A program made the position numbers and the translations under genes. 64,000 nucleotides of DNA from Guillardia theta CCMP2712 (Eukaryota; Cryptophyceae; Pyrenomonadales; Geminigeraceae). The notes beneath the pieces were generated by a model. That model saw only the letters and a program-made list of their open reading frames with translations. It did not search any database and had not been told where the DNA came from. Location of the stretch: positions 353,530 through 417,529 of the forward strand of contig NW_005434645.1 of the NCBI RefSeq assembly GCF_000315625.1, in the 5' to 3' direction. Shown here piece by piece: positions 22,263 to 33,255 of this stretch; positions within the stretch are counted from its first letter, which is position 1; each line of letters opens with the position of its first letter.

Positions 22263-24044
22263 GTTGACGATACAACTTCTGTTGCTCGCTCGCTGTCTTT
22301 TGACCGTGTCTCTCAGGCTGATGCACCACATCGGAACTTCGCTCAGCCGCAGGTTCGGCTCAGCTGATGCACTCCTTCAGAAGCTCCCGCCACCAGCAGG
22401 CGCTACTGCGACCGCAGCACAGAACAAGTCCTACAACTTCGCGTCCATGGTCGACCTGGTGGAAGACGGAGGCATCATGAACAAGAAGCAGCTTGCAGCA
22501 ACTCACTGGGATCAGATCTGCGAGAGGCTCGGGGGCAAGTCGGGGACGATGAGCGAGGAGACGATACGGAACCTCATGACGACTTATGACTTCCGGATAG
22601 AGCTGATGAACGAACTCCAGGACGCGGTTTATGACGGAGGGCACAGGCCAGAAGACCTGTTGAGGAAGAAGGAGTTCGGAAGGGACGACTTCTGCAACCT
22701 CTACTGCTCGCTGCTCAAGAGCAGGACCATCTCCGAAGCTACCTTGCTCTTCGACTGGCTGACCAGCTCGCAGCGATCGAAACACTCGTTGACCCGAGCG
22801 CAGCTAGTCAACCTGCTGTTCGGCTACGACAAGCCGCTCGACTGGGAGCGAGAGAAGCTGGCGGAGCTGTCGGTCGACATCAGAGCCTCCTTCCGCACTG
22901 TTGACGAATTCCTCAAGATCCTCGATTTGGACAAGGTCAGCGGGCCAGCAGGCTCTGCATCCTCCCTCCCCCTCCTTCTCTCGACTTCTCCAGCCTCTCC
23001 CTCCTCTCCTTCCTGCTCTTTCGCCTGCTCACCTCACATCCAAACGTCCTCCCCTGGATCTCCTTCCCTGATCGCCACAACGTTAGCTCACTCCCGCCTT
23101 GTGTACAGGACGGAACTGTCTCCGTGAAAGAGCTGCAGGTATGGGAGAAGGGGGGGAGGGAGAGGAGGAAGGGGGGGGGGGGAGCGGGGGTCAGACATGC
23201 TGACGTGTACGACAGAGCGGGTTCTCGAATGTGAACATGAGGCTGACGAAGCGAGACGTGCGGCTGCTCTTCCTTGCCATCGACGAGGTCCAGAGCAAGT
23301 GGCTGCGCCCTCCCGAGACTGACCCCCCGATGACTCCAGGACGGCAGCGGCGACCTCGACGTCGAGGAGCTGAGAAAAGTCTTCTACGACGCCGAGTCGA
23401 AGGAGAGCAGGGGGGAGAGCATCCAGGTGGGGAGGGACGACAGGAAGCGAGCCATGGAAGATCGATGGGCCAGGCTTCGAAGGGTCCGCCTCGCAAGGCT
23501 GCTCGCCAACTTCTTCCCCGACGTCTCCAGCGCCTTCCGAGCCCTGCAGAACGCTGGCCCGGCGCTACGGAATCAGCAAGGTGTCTCGGCCGCTCAGTTC
23601 ACCAGCGGCTTCACGAGGATATTCGAGGAGGCCAAGATAGCAGCTCCTAGCGCAGAGAAGCTGCTCCAGATCTTCAAGGCGGCGGTGAAGGATGCGCTGG
23701 TGATGAGCTTCAGTCAGTTCGCCTCCTTGTTCTGGCAGGGCAGTAAGGAGGAGAGCAAGCAGCTGCTGCCCTCCCAGGGGCTCAAGAACGCAATCGAGTC
23801 GATGAAGCGCAAGGAACAGGCGATCATGAAGAGGCTGGAGGGGCAGGGGAGGATCAGGCGGACGCAGCTCGTCGAGGTCCTCCAGGCCTGCGACCTCAAG
23901 TTTGACCAGGAGACTCTTCAACAGGTGCGCTCGCGTCTTCTTCCACCTCCTCATGCTGACTCGTAGCAGATCCTTGACTTCGCAGGTCAGGGGCACGGGA
24001 CGATCGACGTCCCGGCGCTGCTGCGAGCTTGTCAACGCAAGTGA
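18064..24044 (+). CDS. Tandem CCDC81-type HU domains fused to a long EF-hand array
   Basis: Exons 18064-18405, 18469-18711 and 18758 onward join in phase. Residues about 95-190 show a eukaryotic HU-type domain: a helix (IECWKMLFNVVYEHL), then NGKA joined to SISGLGTFFPC. A second copy follows, with RDVAADILVGLL and, across the intron, FPVGALLFENRQARFL. This is the layout of CCDC81, a centrosome/cilium protein. The rest, over at least ten exons to 24044, is a calmodulin-like array. Clear Ca-binding loops include DRDVDGKVSLEEL, DFNRDGKVSSEEF, DRDRDSRLSEVEL, DKDSNGFLDIDEF, DKDNDGYVGIEDL, DLDKDGTVSVKEL and DGSGDLDVEEL, with several degenerate ones between. A CCT run and a GAT run sit in introns. 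A calcium-responsive structural role at basal body or axoneme is inferred from the two domain types. About 1,500 residues. Confidence 0.82.
20634..20872. repeat. (CCT)n tract, about 240 bp, intronic
   Basis: Nearly pure CCT with a few CTT and TTTT interruptions. It lies between the donor after FFDK and the acceptor before FDRDRDSRLSE in the EF-hand gene, so it makes up most of that intron as a giant polypyrimidine tract in the sense strand. Six-frame translation gives long poly-Pro, Glu, Gly and Arg frames, all artefacts. Confidence 0.95.
22178..22262. repeat. (GAT)n microsatellite, about 28 copies, intronic
   Basis: A pure GAT run in the intron after the exon ending DWREVK in the HU/EF-hand gene. 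Reading resumes around 22320 with MHHIGTSLSRRFG. Confidence 0.93.
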
Positions 24045-24045
24045 G

Positions 24046-24101
24046 GGAGGAGGAGGAGGAGGAGGAGGAGGAGGAGGAGGAGGAGGAGGAGGAGGAGGAG
24101 A
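24046..24101. repeat. (GGA)n tract directly after the EF-hand gene stop
   Basis: About 18 GGA units begin two bases after the TGA at 24042-24044, in the presumed 3' UTR or the convergent spacer with the Sfi1-type gene. Confidence 0.92.
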
Positions 24102-24212
24102 GGTTTTGTACTCTAAGCTGTAGAACTAAATTGAATTCATTTTTAACAAGAACATTTTTTCTAGGTTAAGTGGACCTTGAGGTCTCATGTACATGACTGC
24201 TCTGATCTCATC

Positions 24213-26735
24213 TCACACTCTCCAGCTCTCACGCCTCAAGCTCAAGATAAAATCCCTCCAACACCTGAACATCGTCGTCCTCCTTACCAGCGCCGTCACA
24301 AGCTTCTTGATCGACATCATTCGTTTCTCTGCCACCTCCAGTGCAGCAAACTCTCTGTCTATGGCAAGTTTATCGAACACGTCGGCATCATTGCGAAGCT
24401 TTTGTATCTCCTGAGGAAACAAGAATCATCAGTGATGTAGATAGAAGCAACTGATGGTTGTCTTCACCTGGCTCAGATTAGAGACTTCTCGCTCCCTGTG
24501 TTCAAACTCAACGACTATCAGCTTCAGGATCCCGCGGAGGTCGAGGAATGTCAACTCCGCACTTTCAACAGCTCCCGACGTTTGCATGCTAGACCATTCT
24601 CCCGTCTGATGATTCAAATGCTCCACCATGCTGCTCATCGCTTGCCTTCCTTGTTCATCTAGCCCCGAGAGCGATATGACGTACACACAATCTTGGCTCA
24701 GCACCCGAACGAGCAAGACTGATTCCCGCGGAATACCATTACTGAGCATTCGTTCCTTGATCAGCGCAAGAAGCGACTCCAACAAGTCATCTTCAGTTTG
24801 AGCAGAGCTCACAACAAGGTGAAGCTTCAGGGCCATGAGAGAACTCTCCCCATCCCTCACGCAGGAACCCTTCCAGCCCTGCAGAGCTGATCTCATCCTC
24901 CCCGTCAAATGTCTTTCTTGCAGCTTCGCCAACCTGATCGTCTTGTGTTTCGATATGAGCCCCAACTGCTTCCACGACCGGAACGTGCTCGTCGACGTGT
25001 GATGAGACTTGGAGTTGAGATATGTCTGCACCTGAGCTTTCCTAGTGGTGCGATTAAGAAGAGAAAGCATCTTCCACTTGTGAAAAATCCCCTTGAGCAT
25101 CTTGATGGAAAAGAAGTTTGAGTACTGGGCTTCCAACAACATCATCTCAGTCTTGGCGTGCACAACGTGCTGCCATACATGAAGCCACTTCTGAGCCACC
25201 AGCACATCGTGCATCATGCTTCTTGCAAGGATCTTGTGCTGCCGGTGGACATGCTCCCGCCATGCTCGGAGAGTGTCTTGCAGGAGCATCTCTGCAACCC
25301 TTGAGCAAAGGAGGAAATGAGTTCGACGGATGTACCGCCTTGATTTCACCAGGTAGAACCAAGATGCGATGATGCGATGTTTGACGTGCGTTAACAAGAT
25401 CCTTTGATGGCGTGTGAAGAACTTCCTTTCAAACCCGGACGAGACTATCCAGGCAACGAGGCTTTCCTTCAAGTACTTCCTGTTTCGTGATTCATGCATG
25501 CGGTAGACCTTTGCGTTGCATAAGCGCAAGCTATTCACATGGTCAAACCATTGCGCAAGAATCAAATGGAACCGCCTTTGCAGTCTTCGCATAATTAGCA
25601 CATACCCGTAACGAAAAAATGTTTTCTCAGTCTCTGCTTTGTTCTTCCACCCATAAAACACTTTCAGTAACAATCTTCGAGTTCTGCCAACCAGCTTGAG
25701 AGATGTACACAGCTCAGTAGGCAAAGAGCATTCTAGCAGCAAGGAGCTATCTGACTGAGACTGGTCCCTGCCAACTCGAATTTGTTTCCATATCAGCAGG
25801 AATTTAGTTTTCAAACCAAGTAGCACTCTCGCATACATTCTGCTTGCAGCTGAGATGAATCGTTTTGTATAAATTATTCGTTCCCTCCACGTTTTGATTG
25901 TTGGCTGTAAAGTAAATCTATTTCCTAGCCGAAAAATGTAAGATTTACTCAAAGTTTCCTTTCTTTTTCTCTGGATGTGCATGGATATGCAGTCTTTCTG
26001 CAAAACTAAATTCAAAAGATTTGAGCATAGATATGAATATTTCCAAGCAACCATTCGTTGTAGATGGGTACAGTTTCTGCAGGCATTCTTCCAGGACATG
26101 AAATGTCTTCGAGCTCGCATGGAATCTTTCAAAATGTTGCATTTCTCCCTCCTTGCGTGTTTGACATTCATGGCCCAGAACCAGAAGCTTTGCTTCATTT
26201 CCTGAAGGTCCATCCGATGTCTGCTCAGATCCAAAACAACATTCAATCTCTCTACGTCAAACAGTCTTGTATCCGGCAGAAAGCTCTGCAGAGACGCATC
26301 CGACCCCTGCCATCCCCGCTCGGTTCCAGAAGAGGACAGGGGAGCGAGGGAGCTATCTTGACCGAAGGAAGTCTTTTTGATCAGCCCCTTCTGTATCAGC
26401 TCTTGGAAGGACGCGTTGTTCTCAAGCACAGACAAGTCCTCCAGATCGATCACAAGGTTGAAAGTGTAGAAACGATGAGCATTCCCCGACACCTCTCGCA
26501 GTTTCTCTGTGACCACGTCATAGATCACCTACGGGCACCCCATCGTCAGTAGAGCACGCGTGCGGTAGCAGGAGATACATCTTTGAGCTGCTTGTCCGAG
26601 GGATTGTAGTCAGGATGCAAACCGTCTTCAACCAACTGATGAACAAGTCAGCGCTGATCGACACGTGCACATCACTTCCAACCTTCCTTTGGATGTTGCT
26701 GAGCAGGTGATTCACATTCTCCCTCCGACTTGATG
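24213..26735 (-). CDS. Tctex1-like N-terminus plus Sfi1-type repeats (candidate centrin-binding protein)
   Basis: Exons joined by frame: about 26735-26680 (ENVNHLLSNIQRK), 26635-26587 (LVEDGLHPDYNPSDKQLKD), a large exon from 26528 (VIYDVVTEKLREVSG) to about 24470, and a final exon to the stop at 24213. The N-terminal 60 residues (NHLL..., DYNPSDKQLKDVIYDVV, then HRFYTFNLVIDLED) resemble a Tctex1 dynein light-chain fold. About 14 repeats of 25-35 residues with the pattern (F/L)xxWkxx then basic residues follow: FMSWKNAC, KTWRERI, LLIWKQI, FYGWKNK, LAQWFDH, LRAWREH, LHVWQHV, FHKWKML, FRSWKQL, FRCWRDF and others. These are typical of Sfi1-family centrin-binding helices. A role at centrioles or basal bodies is inferred. 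A further 5' exon near 27163-27038 is possible, so the start is not fixed. Confidence 0.72.
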
Positions 26736-27179
26736 GTCGTACAAGGCATCAGAATTCACAGTTGAGAGAGAAACAACCTCACAGCTTAGGATCTGGTGAG
26801 CTTTGATGAAGCCTTGAAGGCGACAGGCGAGAAGAGTTCATTCTGATTTCAATGGGATTCAAAACTACATGAACCCATCAAAGGGATGAACTGTTTCTGT
26901 AACACTGACGGCATTTCTTCCAGCTTCAATTCGGGATCTCTTTGTTTGCACACAAAGCCCCTGGGTAAATGTTACAACGTCAAGACCAATTTCACTTCAA
27001 CGCATGCTCACTAGTGCACACTTATGCTGACTTACCTCAACGAGTTCTACTGCCACCTGTACCTGCCGTCGTCCTCCAGCCTCACCTAAGCTCCTCTTGC
27101 GCCTTCCATGCTGTCTTGGTCCCAAGCTTGTTGGAGCATTGCGACTCGCCTTGGATGGGGGATGAGGGCTAATGTAGGG

Positions 27180-27730
27180 CCCCGGAAGTGCCGTTAAGTC
27201 AACCGTACGGACCAGCGTACGGACAGCCCGCTGGGACTCGGGAATGGATCGCATACCAGCTGAGCCGTGCCAGTCAGATAGCACCGAGTTAACTTTCACA
27301 AAACTCAGTCCGACTCCTATACTACCGTAAACTTGAAACCAAGACTGAGCCTCGGAGACGACCGTCCTTGATTGAAAGGTTGCGCCGACTCAGGCGGCGG
27401 CAATCATGGCATCATGATGGCAGGCCGTGTGTAGGCTACGTTTCAAACGTTTGACGCAGGTCACCTCTCAGTATGTCAGCCTGTTTCCGAAGTTCCAATC
27501 CGTCTAGATGCTCAGTGCCGGGGTTTCAAGGACCGCCTGCCGCCTCAGTGACTAGGCTAGGGCCGCGCCTGCCATCTATCTTTGGCGGGCTCGCCGTCTT
27601 GTGCGGCGGCACTGACTAAAGTTTCAACGAGCGGGCAACCAGCCACGGCGCCGAGTCCGCCGGGCCCCGGGCCCGGCCCGGGTGCCGGACGGTACAGGCT
27701 GAGTTTCAACTTCAAGTTGACTCAGTGACG
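27180..27730. other. GC-rich non-coding island with repeated TGACTCA-like motifs
   Basis: This island lies upstream of CSN6, with the Sfi1-type gene on its other side. It is rich in CCGG/CGCC blocks (extreme at 27655-27690) and in short words: GACTCA/TGACTCAG-like (about 27387, 27546, 27718), TTTCAA (several) and TACTACCGTAAAC at 27320-27332. The last word recurs inverted in a second GC-rich island at 53359-53371. No coding frame is convincing. It could be a promoter/enhancer island or an old dispersed repeat. Confidence 0.6.
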
Positions 27731-27848
27731 GCGCCGCGACTCGGAGCATATTCTTGAAAACTTTACTCAATATCAGTACCCCCCACATACCCCTACTCTT
27801 GAATGATAAAATGGGGTGATAAAAGGGGGGTAGTGGAACAGCTAGCCC

Positions 27849-29477
27849 ATGGCAGGCAGGATGGAAACCGATGAGGAAGGGGCGCGGGAAGGGAAGGGAG
27901 GAGGAGCCGAGCTCTCCATCTCCCTCCATCCTCTTGTGGTCATCAATATCGCTGATCACTCCATGAGGAAGCGAGCTCAACAGGGAAATGTCCCACAGAG
28001 GGTCCTGGGGATCCTTCTTGGAGTGCAGGTAAACCCTCTGACTTGGTAATGTGGCAAGGACGCAGGGAGCAGGAGGAGGAGCAGGAGCAGCAGGAAGAGG
28101 AAAATAAGAGGAGCAGGAGGAGCAAGAGGAGGGGGTTGATGAGAATGTGCAGGCAGCATGGGATCCTGATATTGTATTGCCAAGGATTTGACTTGGTGCT
28201 TCATGGCAGGAGGGCAGGAACGTTGAGTTATGTAATTCTTTCGAGCTCGATTACAACACCAACGGGGAAAAACTACAAATAGACATGGAGTTTCTCAACA
28301 TCAAGCAAGAACAATGTTAGAATCATACTTGCTTGCTGAGGAGTCCTGATTTCAGACGATTCCTTACAGACAAGAAGGTCTTCCCCAAGTATGAGATGCT
28401 GGGCTGGTATAGCAACTCCACACAGGCAAGCATCCAGCCAGATGTTTTTCGGTCGTCTGATCCCTGTTGTAGCGAGTGAAACCTGGTGAGGCTCTGCCGG
28501 GAGACATTGAGATTCATAGAGAGGTAGGCTCTGACGTCGCCGCTTCCATCCTGAAGGTCTTCTGCCCCGCAGATCGGCTCCATCATAGAAAATCCCCTTT
28601 ACCTCATCCTCGACACTTCTGAAGGAGCGGGCATTAGGGACCTCCCTGTTCATATCCTCGAGTCTGAGGTGACTTGATAGCACTTGTTGATTCCGGCGAC
28701 GAAGTGCCTCCTCCAGGTTCACATCATCGACGACGTTCCAGCCCTCACGTTCGCCCGGAGCACGTATCACCTCGAGACAGAGGAGGCGGAGAGGGTGTCT
28801 GTCGATCAGGCAAGGACTGCACGTGCCGGAACCCGCAGCTCACTCCTGCCCAGGTCTCCCACTTGCTGCCGGCCGGGGCTTCCTCAGCATCCTCCGTCAT
28901 GTCGAGCCACATGTCGTCAGGTTCCTTGGAGCTGGAATCCTTGCAGTCCTGATCATGGCTCGACCTCTCTAGTGCACTCTGCGGTGACGATGCTCCAGAA
29001 GCGTGTACAATGCATCCTCTCTCTGTTGCAGGTGAGGAGGAGGGTAAGCTCAATTGCTATTGCCGCCTGATGGAGCGTAGGCGATGGAGAAGGGTGAAGT
29101 CAAGAAAGACCACAGACTGCTCCGACAGGTTGAGCTAGTCGCTGTCCTAACCAGATCTCTTCCTCTGAGTTGCTACCAAGGTTGCGAGCTTGTGCCAGCG
29201 GTTGCCTGCTACGGATACCCCAGACTTCAAAGAAGACTTGCTGCAGCTTCACAACGACACCATGCTTGTAAGATAGATGGACTGCAACCCCAGTTGTTTG
29301 ATCAACTTTCTGTCCAGGTGACATACCTAGCGACTATGACGAAGGGCACGAATTCTATCAATGAGCTGATTGACAAGGTAATCCTTTGAGTATGTACTGA
29401 CGGTGGAGGTGATGCCTTGCTGCCAGTACAACATAGCATTCGACAAACAGAGCAGAAGAAGGGGAGGACTGTTCTAA
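27849..29477 (+). CDS. CSN6: COP9 signalosome subunit 6 (MPN- domain)
   Basis: CSN6 is a structural MPN subunit of the COP9 signalosome, which removes NEDD8 from cullin-RING ligases. Twelve exons join in frame. Exon 1 (27849-28028) ends LGVQ after SISLHPLVVINIADH; exon 2 (28210-28315) reads EGRNVELCNSFELDY; exon 3 from 28370 reads KKVFPKYEMLGWYSN. Then come PGDIEIHRE, IGSIIENPLYLILD, FARSTYHLETEEAERVSVDQ, HSAVTMLQKRV, EKGEVKKDHRLLRQ, FKEDLLQLHNDTML, TYLATMTKGTNSINELIDK and a final YNIAFDKQSRRRGGLF. Each matches human CSN6 in order. As in other CSN6, the catalytic JAMM metal ligands are absent. Two introns use GC instead of GT at the donor. The start codon fits the family length (about 285 aa). 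Confidence 0.95.
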
Positions 29478-29709
29478 TGAGGCAGGCATGGTAGCATCTA
29501 TCTACAGCTGATGCGCGCAAGCGACTGGAGGAAGCAACTTGACATTTAAAGAAAGTTTCATTCAAACAATAAGGTAGTCAGCTTGTCCAGCAGTTAAAAA
29601 AGAAAATAGTATGTTGTGTTTGTTGTTTTCAGCTATCTTTCACAAAGTACGCGACGCCCGAGTGTCTGCAAAAATCATGAGTCCCTCAGATCACCAATAG
29701 CTCATCAGC

Positions 29710-31223
29710 TCACATGAGGCGTCCGACCGGCCCCTCTTCGTACATGAGGTACGCGACGACATACGCCGAGAGCAAGTGGAAGATCCAGTAGAAAACGGCG
29801 TATGCGAGCGTGAAGGACTGCAGATTCATGTCAGGATGACGGATCTTGCAAGTGCACTTTCCCCTTACCTGTGGTGTGCAGCGGCTCTCCAACCCCCAGT
29901 GAACGTCCACCAGGAAGGCCTCGACCAGCACGTTCACCGCAGCCTGCCACAAGAAGATGGGCAGCCCCCACTTGCCCACCATGACGAAGAAGTCGAGGCA
30001 GAAGAAGCTCCACAGGTAGGCTCCGACAACGCCGACGTGCTTCTTGACATTATCAAACTCAGCAGTCCCGTTGTCGTGAGCGCAGACGTCCAACGTTGTG
30101 ACGCTGTAGATGACGATAGCTGACAAGGGCAGGAACTTGGTGTCGAAGGCCTCAATCCATCCGAAGCAATGAAAGTATCTCGAGTCCAAGCACGTGCAGT
30201 CCTCAGGCCACAAGTAGATGCTGTACGCGTAATAGAACAAGGCAAAAAATACGCAGATGAGGGGAGCGAAGCCCACGAAAGAGCGAGGATGAAACTCTGA
30301 GTCTGAGCTGCCGTACAGTCTCAGTTCGTCCTGTCAACATCGTGAGCATCCAGCCAAGTGGGGAACAGCAACATCACCTTGTCCCTGCGCACTCTTAGAG
30401 CAAGGGCAATCCCACAGACAAACTCAGGAATGCGGAGAATTGGGAAGCATCGAAGCGCCCATCTCAAAGTATCCACGTTAGATTCATCGATGAAAGCCCA
30501 GGGGACCAAGCTGATCACCCACAGCGCCAGCATTTTCAACAGGAAGGTGCTCCAAGAGACATTCTCGAAAACCTTCTTGCTTGCGCCGAACAGATATGGA
30601 AAGAAAATCCACAGCCAGAACAGCGTTACAATGAACCAAACAGGGCCATTGATGTATCCAGACCCAGGGATAAAGCGATACCATGCAGTGAAGAGGAGGA
30701 GGCTTGTTCCTTGAGATACCCAACTTGGCCATCCGTAGTCATGGCAGCCAAAGAAGAAAGGTTGTTTCAACAAGAAAGTGACTATTGTGGATATAGCGAA
30801 ATCCGGGTAGAACCGAACGAACCTTCTTGTCCAGTACCTCCACCGAACCTCAGACGAATCGAGATCTCGGTTGCCATAGCCCCACGCCAATGTGAAGCCA
30901 CTGAGTACGTAGTAGAAGGAGACCACGTCCTTGGCTCCAAGGTGCAGGCCACTACAGCACGATGCGTCAGAATACTTACGGAGCGGTACCTGGACATCGG
31001 GACATCACCTGCAGAGAGTGACGCTGAGAAACTTTGCCTCGCTCCCACTGTCGATCCACAACGTCTCGATCGACCTTCCACATACGAGGAAGAGAGTAGC
31101 GAAGAACCTCATTCCCGATACCGCTGTAAGCTCGATTCGACCGGGCGACGTCTCCCGAGGCTCGTTGTGGCCTCTACCCTCCTCTTGGGGAGATTTCTCC
31201 TTGATGGAAACATATCCTGACAT
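29710..31223 (-). CDS. Multi-pass acyltransferase-3-like membrane protein
   Basis: Starts at ATG 31223. Exons: 31223-31109 (ELTAVSGMRFFATLFL), a small exon near 31010-30980, a large exon about 30955-30344, then 30296-29710 after an intron removing the bases between RVRRDK and DELRLYGSS. Joined, it reads MRFFATLFLVM, KDVVSFYYVLSGFTLAW and RRFVRFYPDF. That is the signature of integral-membrane acyltransferase 3 (OafA/NRF-6-like) proteins, which transfer acyl groups to sugars or lipids at a membrane. About ten hydrophobic segments follow, ending with a short tail GPVGRLM. The usual N-terminal catalytic His is not obvious, so activity is uncertain. Length is about 440 residues. Substrate cannot be inferred. 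Confidence 0.75.
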
Positions 31224-31229
31224 AGTTGT

Positions 31230-32800
31230 TGCTCCTCACGCCAGGATGATCAGCACATCTAATCCACAACCTGCCTAAAATGATTCACTTCGCAGTGCAA
31301 ATGCCTCAGGTGGCTTTTCCAGCCATGTTGCCCCTTCGGTCGTTCTCATCGAACCATTTCAACGAATACCAATTACTCAGAATTCTGCTACGGCATGCTC
31401 TGAGAGCTTGCTCCCATACATAAGCTGTTTGTATTTCGTTTCTCAACTCCTTCACTGACAAAAATGCACTGAATCACATCTTTAGCCAACCTTCCATTAC
31501 TTGACCAAGTTATGCCCCTGTATGTATCTCCGCTGCTTCCAACATTTGATCATCTCATCTACACATCTTACCCTGTAAGTTTGCTACATCAAACTCCCTT
31601 ACATATGTTGGGCTCCTCCTCCCTCTCCCCCAAAGTCCTAGGCACTCACGAATCCAATCCTTTTCCTTCTCCTCTGCTCAGCCCCTTACTCTCTGGGCCC
31701 GATGATGCTACATGATCTCGTCTTTTCTCATCTCGTACTTGCAAAATCCCTCTCCTCCTCCTCTGCTCTTTCCTTCCTCTCGCTATCTCTCTTGTGTCCT
31801 ATGGTTCGGAACGTTGTAGCCATTTTCCCTCGCACCTCTTCGCTTTCATCATAAATACCCCACCCTGATAGTCCGACAACTTTTTGGCCCACACCCCATT
31901 TGCTGGACATTCTCGGCGAGGACCCCTACATTTCACCTCAATATCCACCCTCTGATCCCCAAAAATTCGTCGGAGTAGCGCGACCACCGGGTATTTCACT
32001 ACCCACCCTGGATTCATGAGAGATCACATGAACCCTACCTTTCCCATCCATCGACTACCCACCCCCTCATGCATCCATCAAAGCTAGTCACCTTCTCATT
32101 CAATGACCACCCTCACTCTACCCCACCCCTGTGTTTTATACCCTACCCACTTCTGACACTTTCTGTACCACAGACACCTACCCCTCAGAAGCAGTCTTTG
32201 ATTTACCACCGGGTACAACGCCCATCTTAGTACCGGTAATAAAACCCATCAAATGCACTCTACCCGTTATTTCCACAGAGGATAACCCCTTCACCCCCAC
32301 TCTTAGTAGCACCCCACTCCCCAGTCGCAAAAAAAAAAAAAACAATCGTTTTTCTTTACTTTCCTCGGACCCTACCTCCTCCATTGACTAGGTGAACTAC
32401 ACACCCGTACATTATAAACTACCACCCGTCACCATCATTCATAATCATCCCATAACCCCTTATGATTAGGTTCATAACCCCATATTTTCCCTGGGGGTCA
32501 TGACCCCATTTTGAGCATTACCCCTCCATTTCTGTCAACACCCTCAAATTTCCGAGCGAGACCCATCACCAAAACGATGGAATAAAATTGTTTTTATAGC
32601 CCCCAACCATGACCCCACCCCTTCTGTTGTCTTTACTGCACCCGCACCTCAACCCCACCCCATAGACGTGACCTTACATTCCACCCCCTAGACCTCTCAC
32701 AGTCCCACCCACCCACCCTTCCCATACCGCCCTACTACCCCTATCGCCCTAATACTCATCGCACCACCCACCTCGCGTACCTGTCCGTGTTCTAAATCCG
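31230..32800. other. C-rich, strongly strand-skewed gene-free tract
   Basis: The plus strand is dominated by C and T with few G from about 31480 to 32780 and is full of ACCC, TACCC and CCACCC words. Stops occur in all frames and no exon chain is visible. It includes an A14 run near 32330 and TACCGGTA at 32231-32238. Words such as TACCGGT and GGTAATAAAA recur near 44350 and 55890. Confidence 0.6.
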
Positions 32801-33110
32801 CCGTGATGGCTTTGAGTCCTTTTTTTCTTTTTTTTTCTATCAGGTGATATTTTGGTACCCAGACCATGCAGAAATTCAAATTTAGCTCAATAAGTTGAAC
32901 ATCACTCGAGGACTCGAACCGACTGTGCGGATATGGCAGTGCGATGCGAGGAAACCGGAATGGAGGGGAGGGCGATGAGCGCGACGCAGGCGATATGATG
33001 GGAGTGATAGTGGTGGTGGTGATGGTGGTAGTGATGATGATCGAGTTGATGATCAAGAGCTAGTTCAAGGTGTTGACGGCAGTGATTGTGTTTATGCAAC
33101 TTCTTCCGCA

Positions 33111-33252
33111 TTTGCTGCTGCTGCTGCTGCTGTTGGTGTTGCCGCCGCTGCTGCTACCGCTGCTGCTACCGCTGCTGCTACCGCTGCTGCTACCGCTGCT
33201 GCTACCGCTGCTGCTACCGCTGCTGCTACCGCTGCTGCTGCTGCTGCTGCCG
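33111..33252. repeat. 12-bp minisatellite GCTGCTGCTACC plus CTG triplets
   Basis: About eight copies of a 12-bp unit (CCGCTGCTGCTA) are flanked by pure CTG triplets. Open frames read through it on both strands as Leu/Pro-rich or Ala-rich peptides, but no gene structure surrounds it. Confidence 0.92.
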
Positions 33253-33255
33253 CCA

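Noticed and set aside
32697-33111. His/Ile-rich and Thr-rich short frames
   Set aside because: They derive from GTGGTGATG-type simple sequence and have no splice or domain support.
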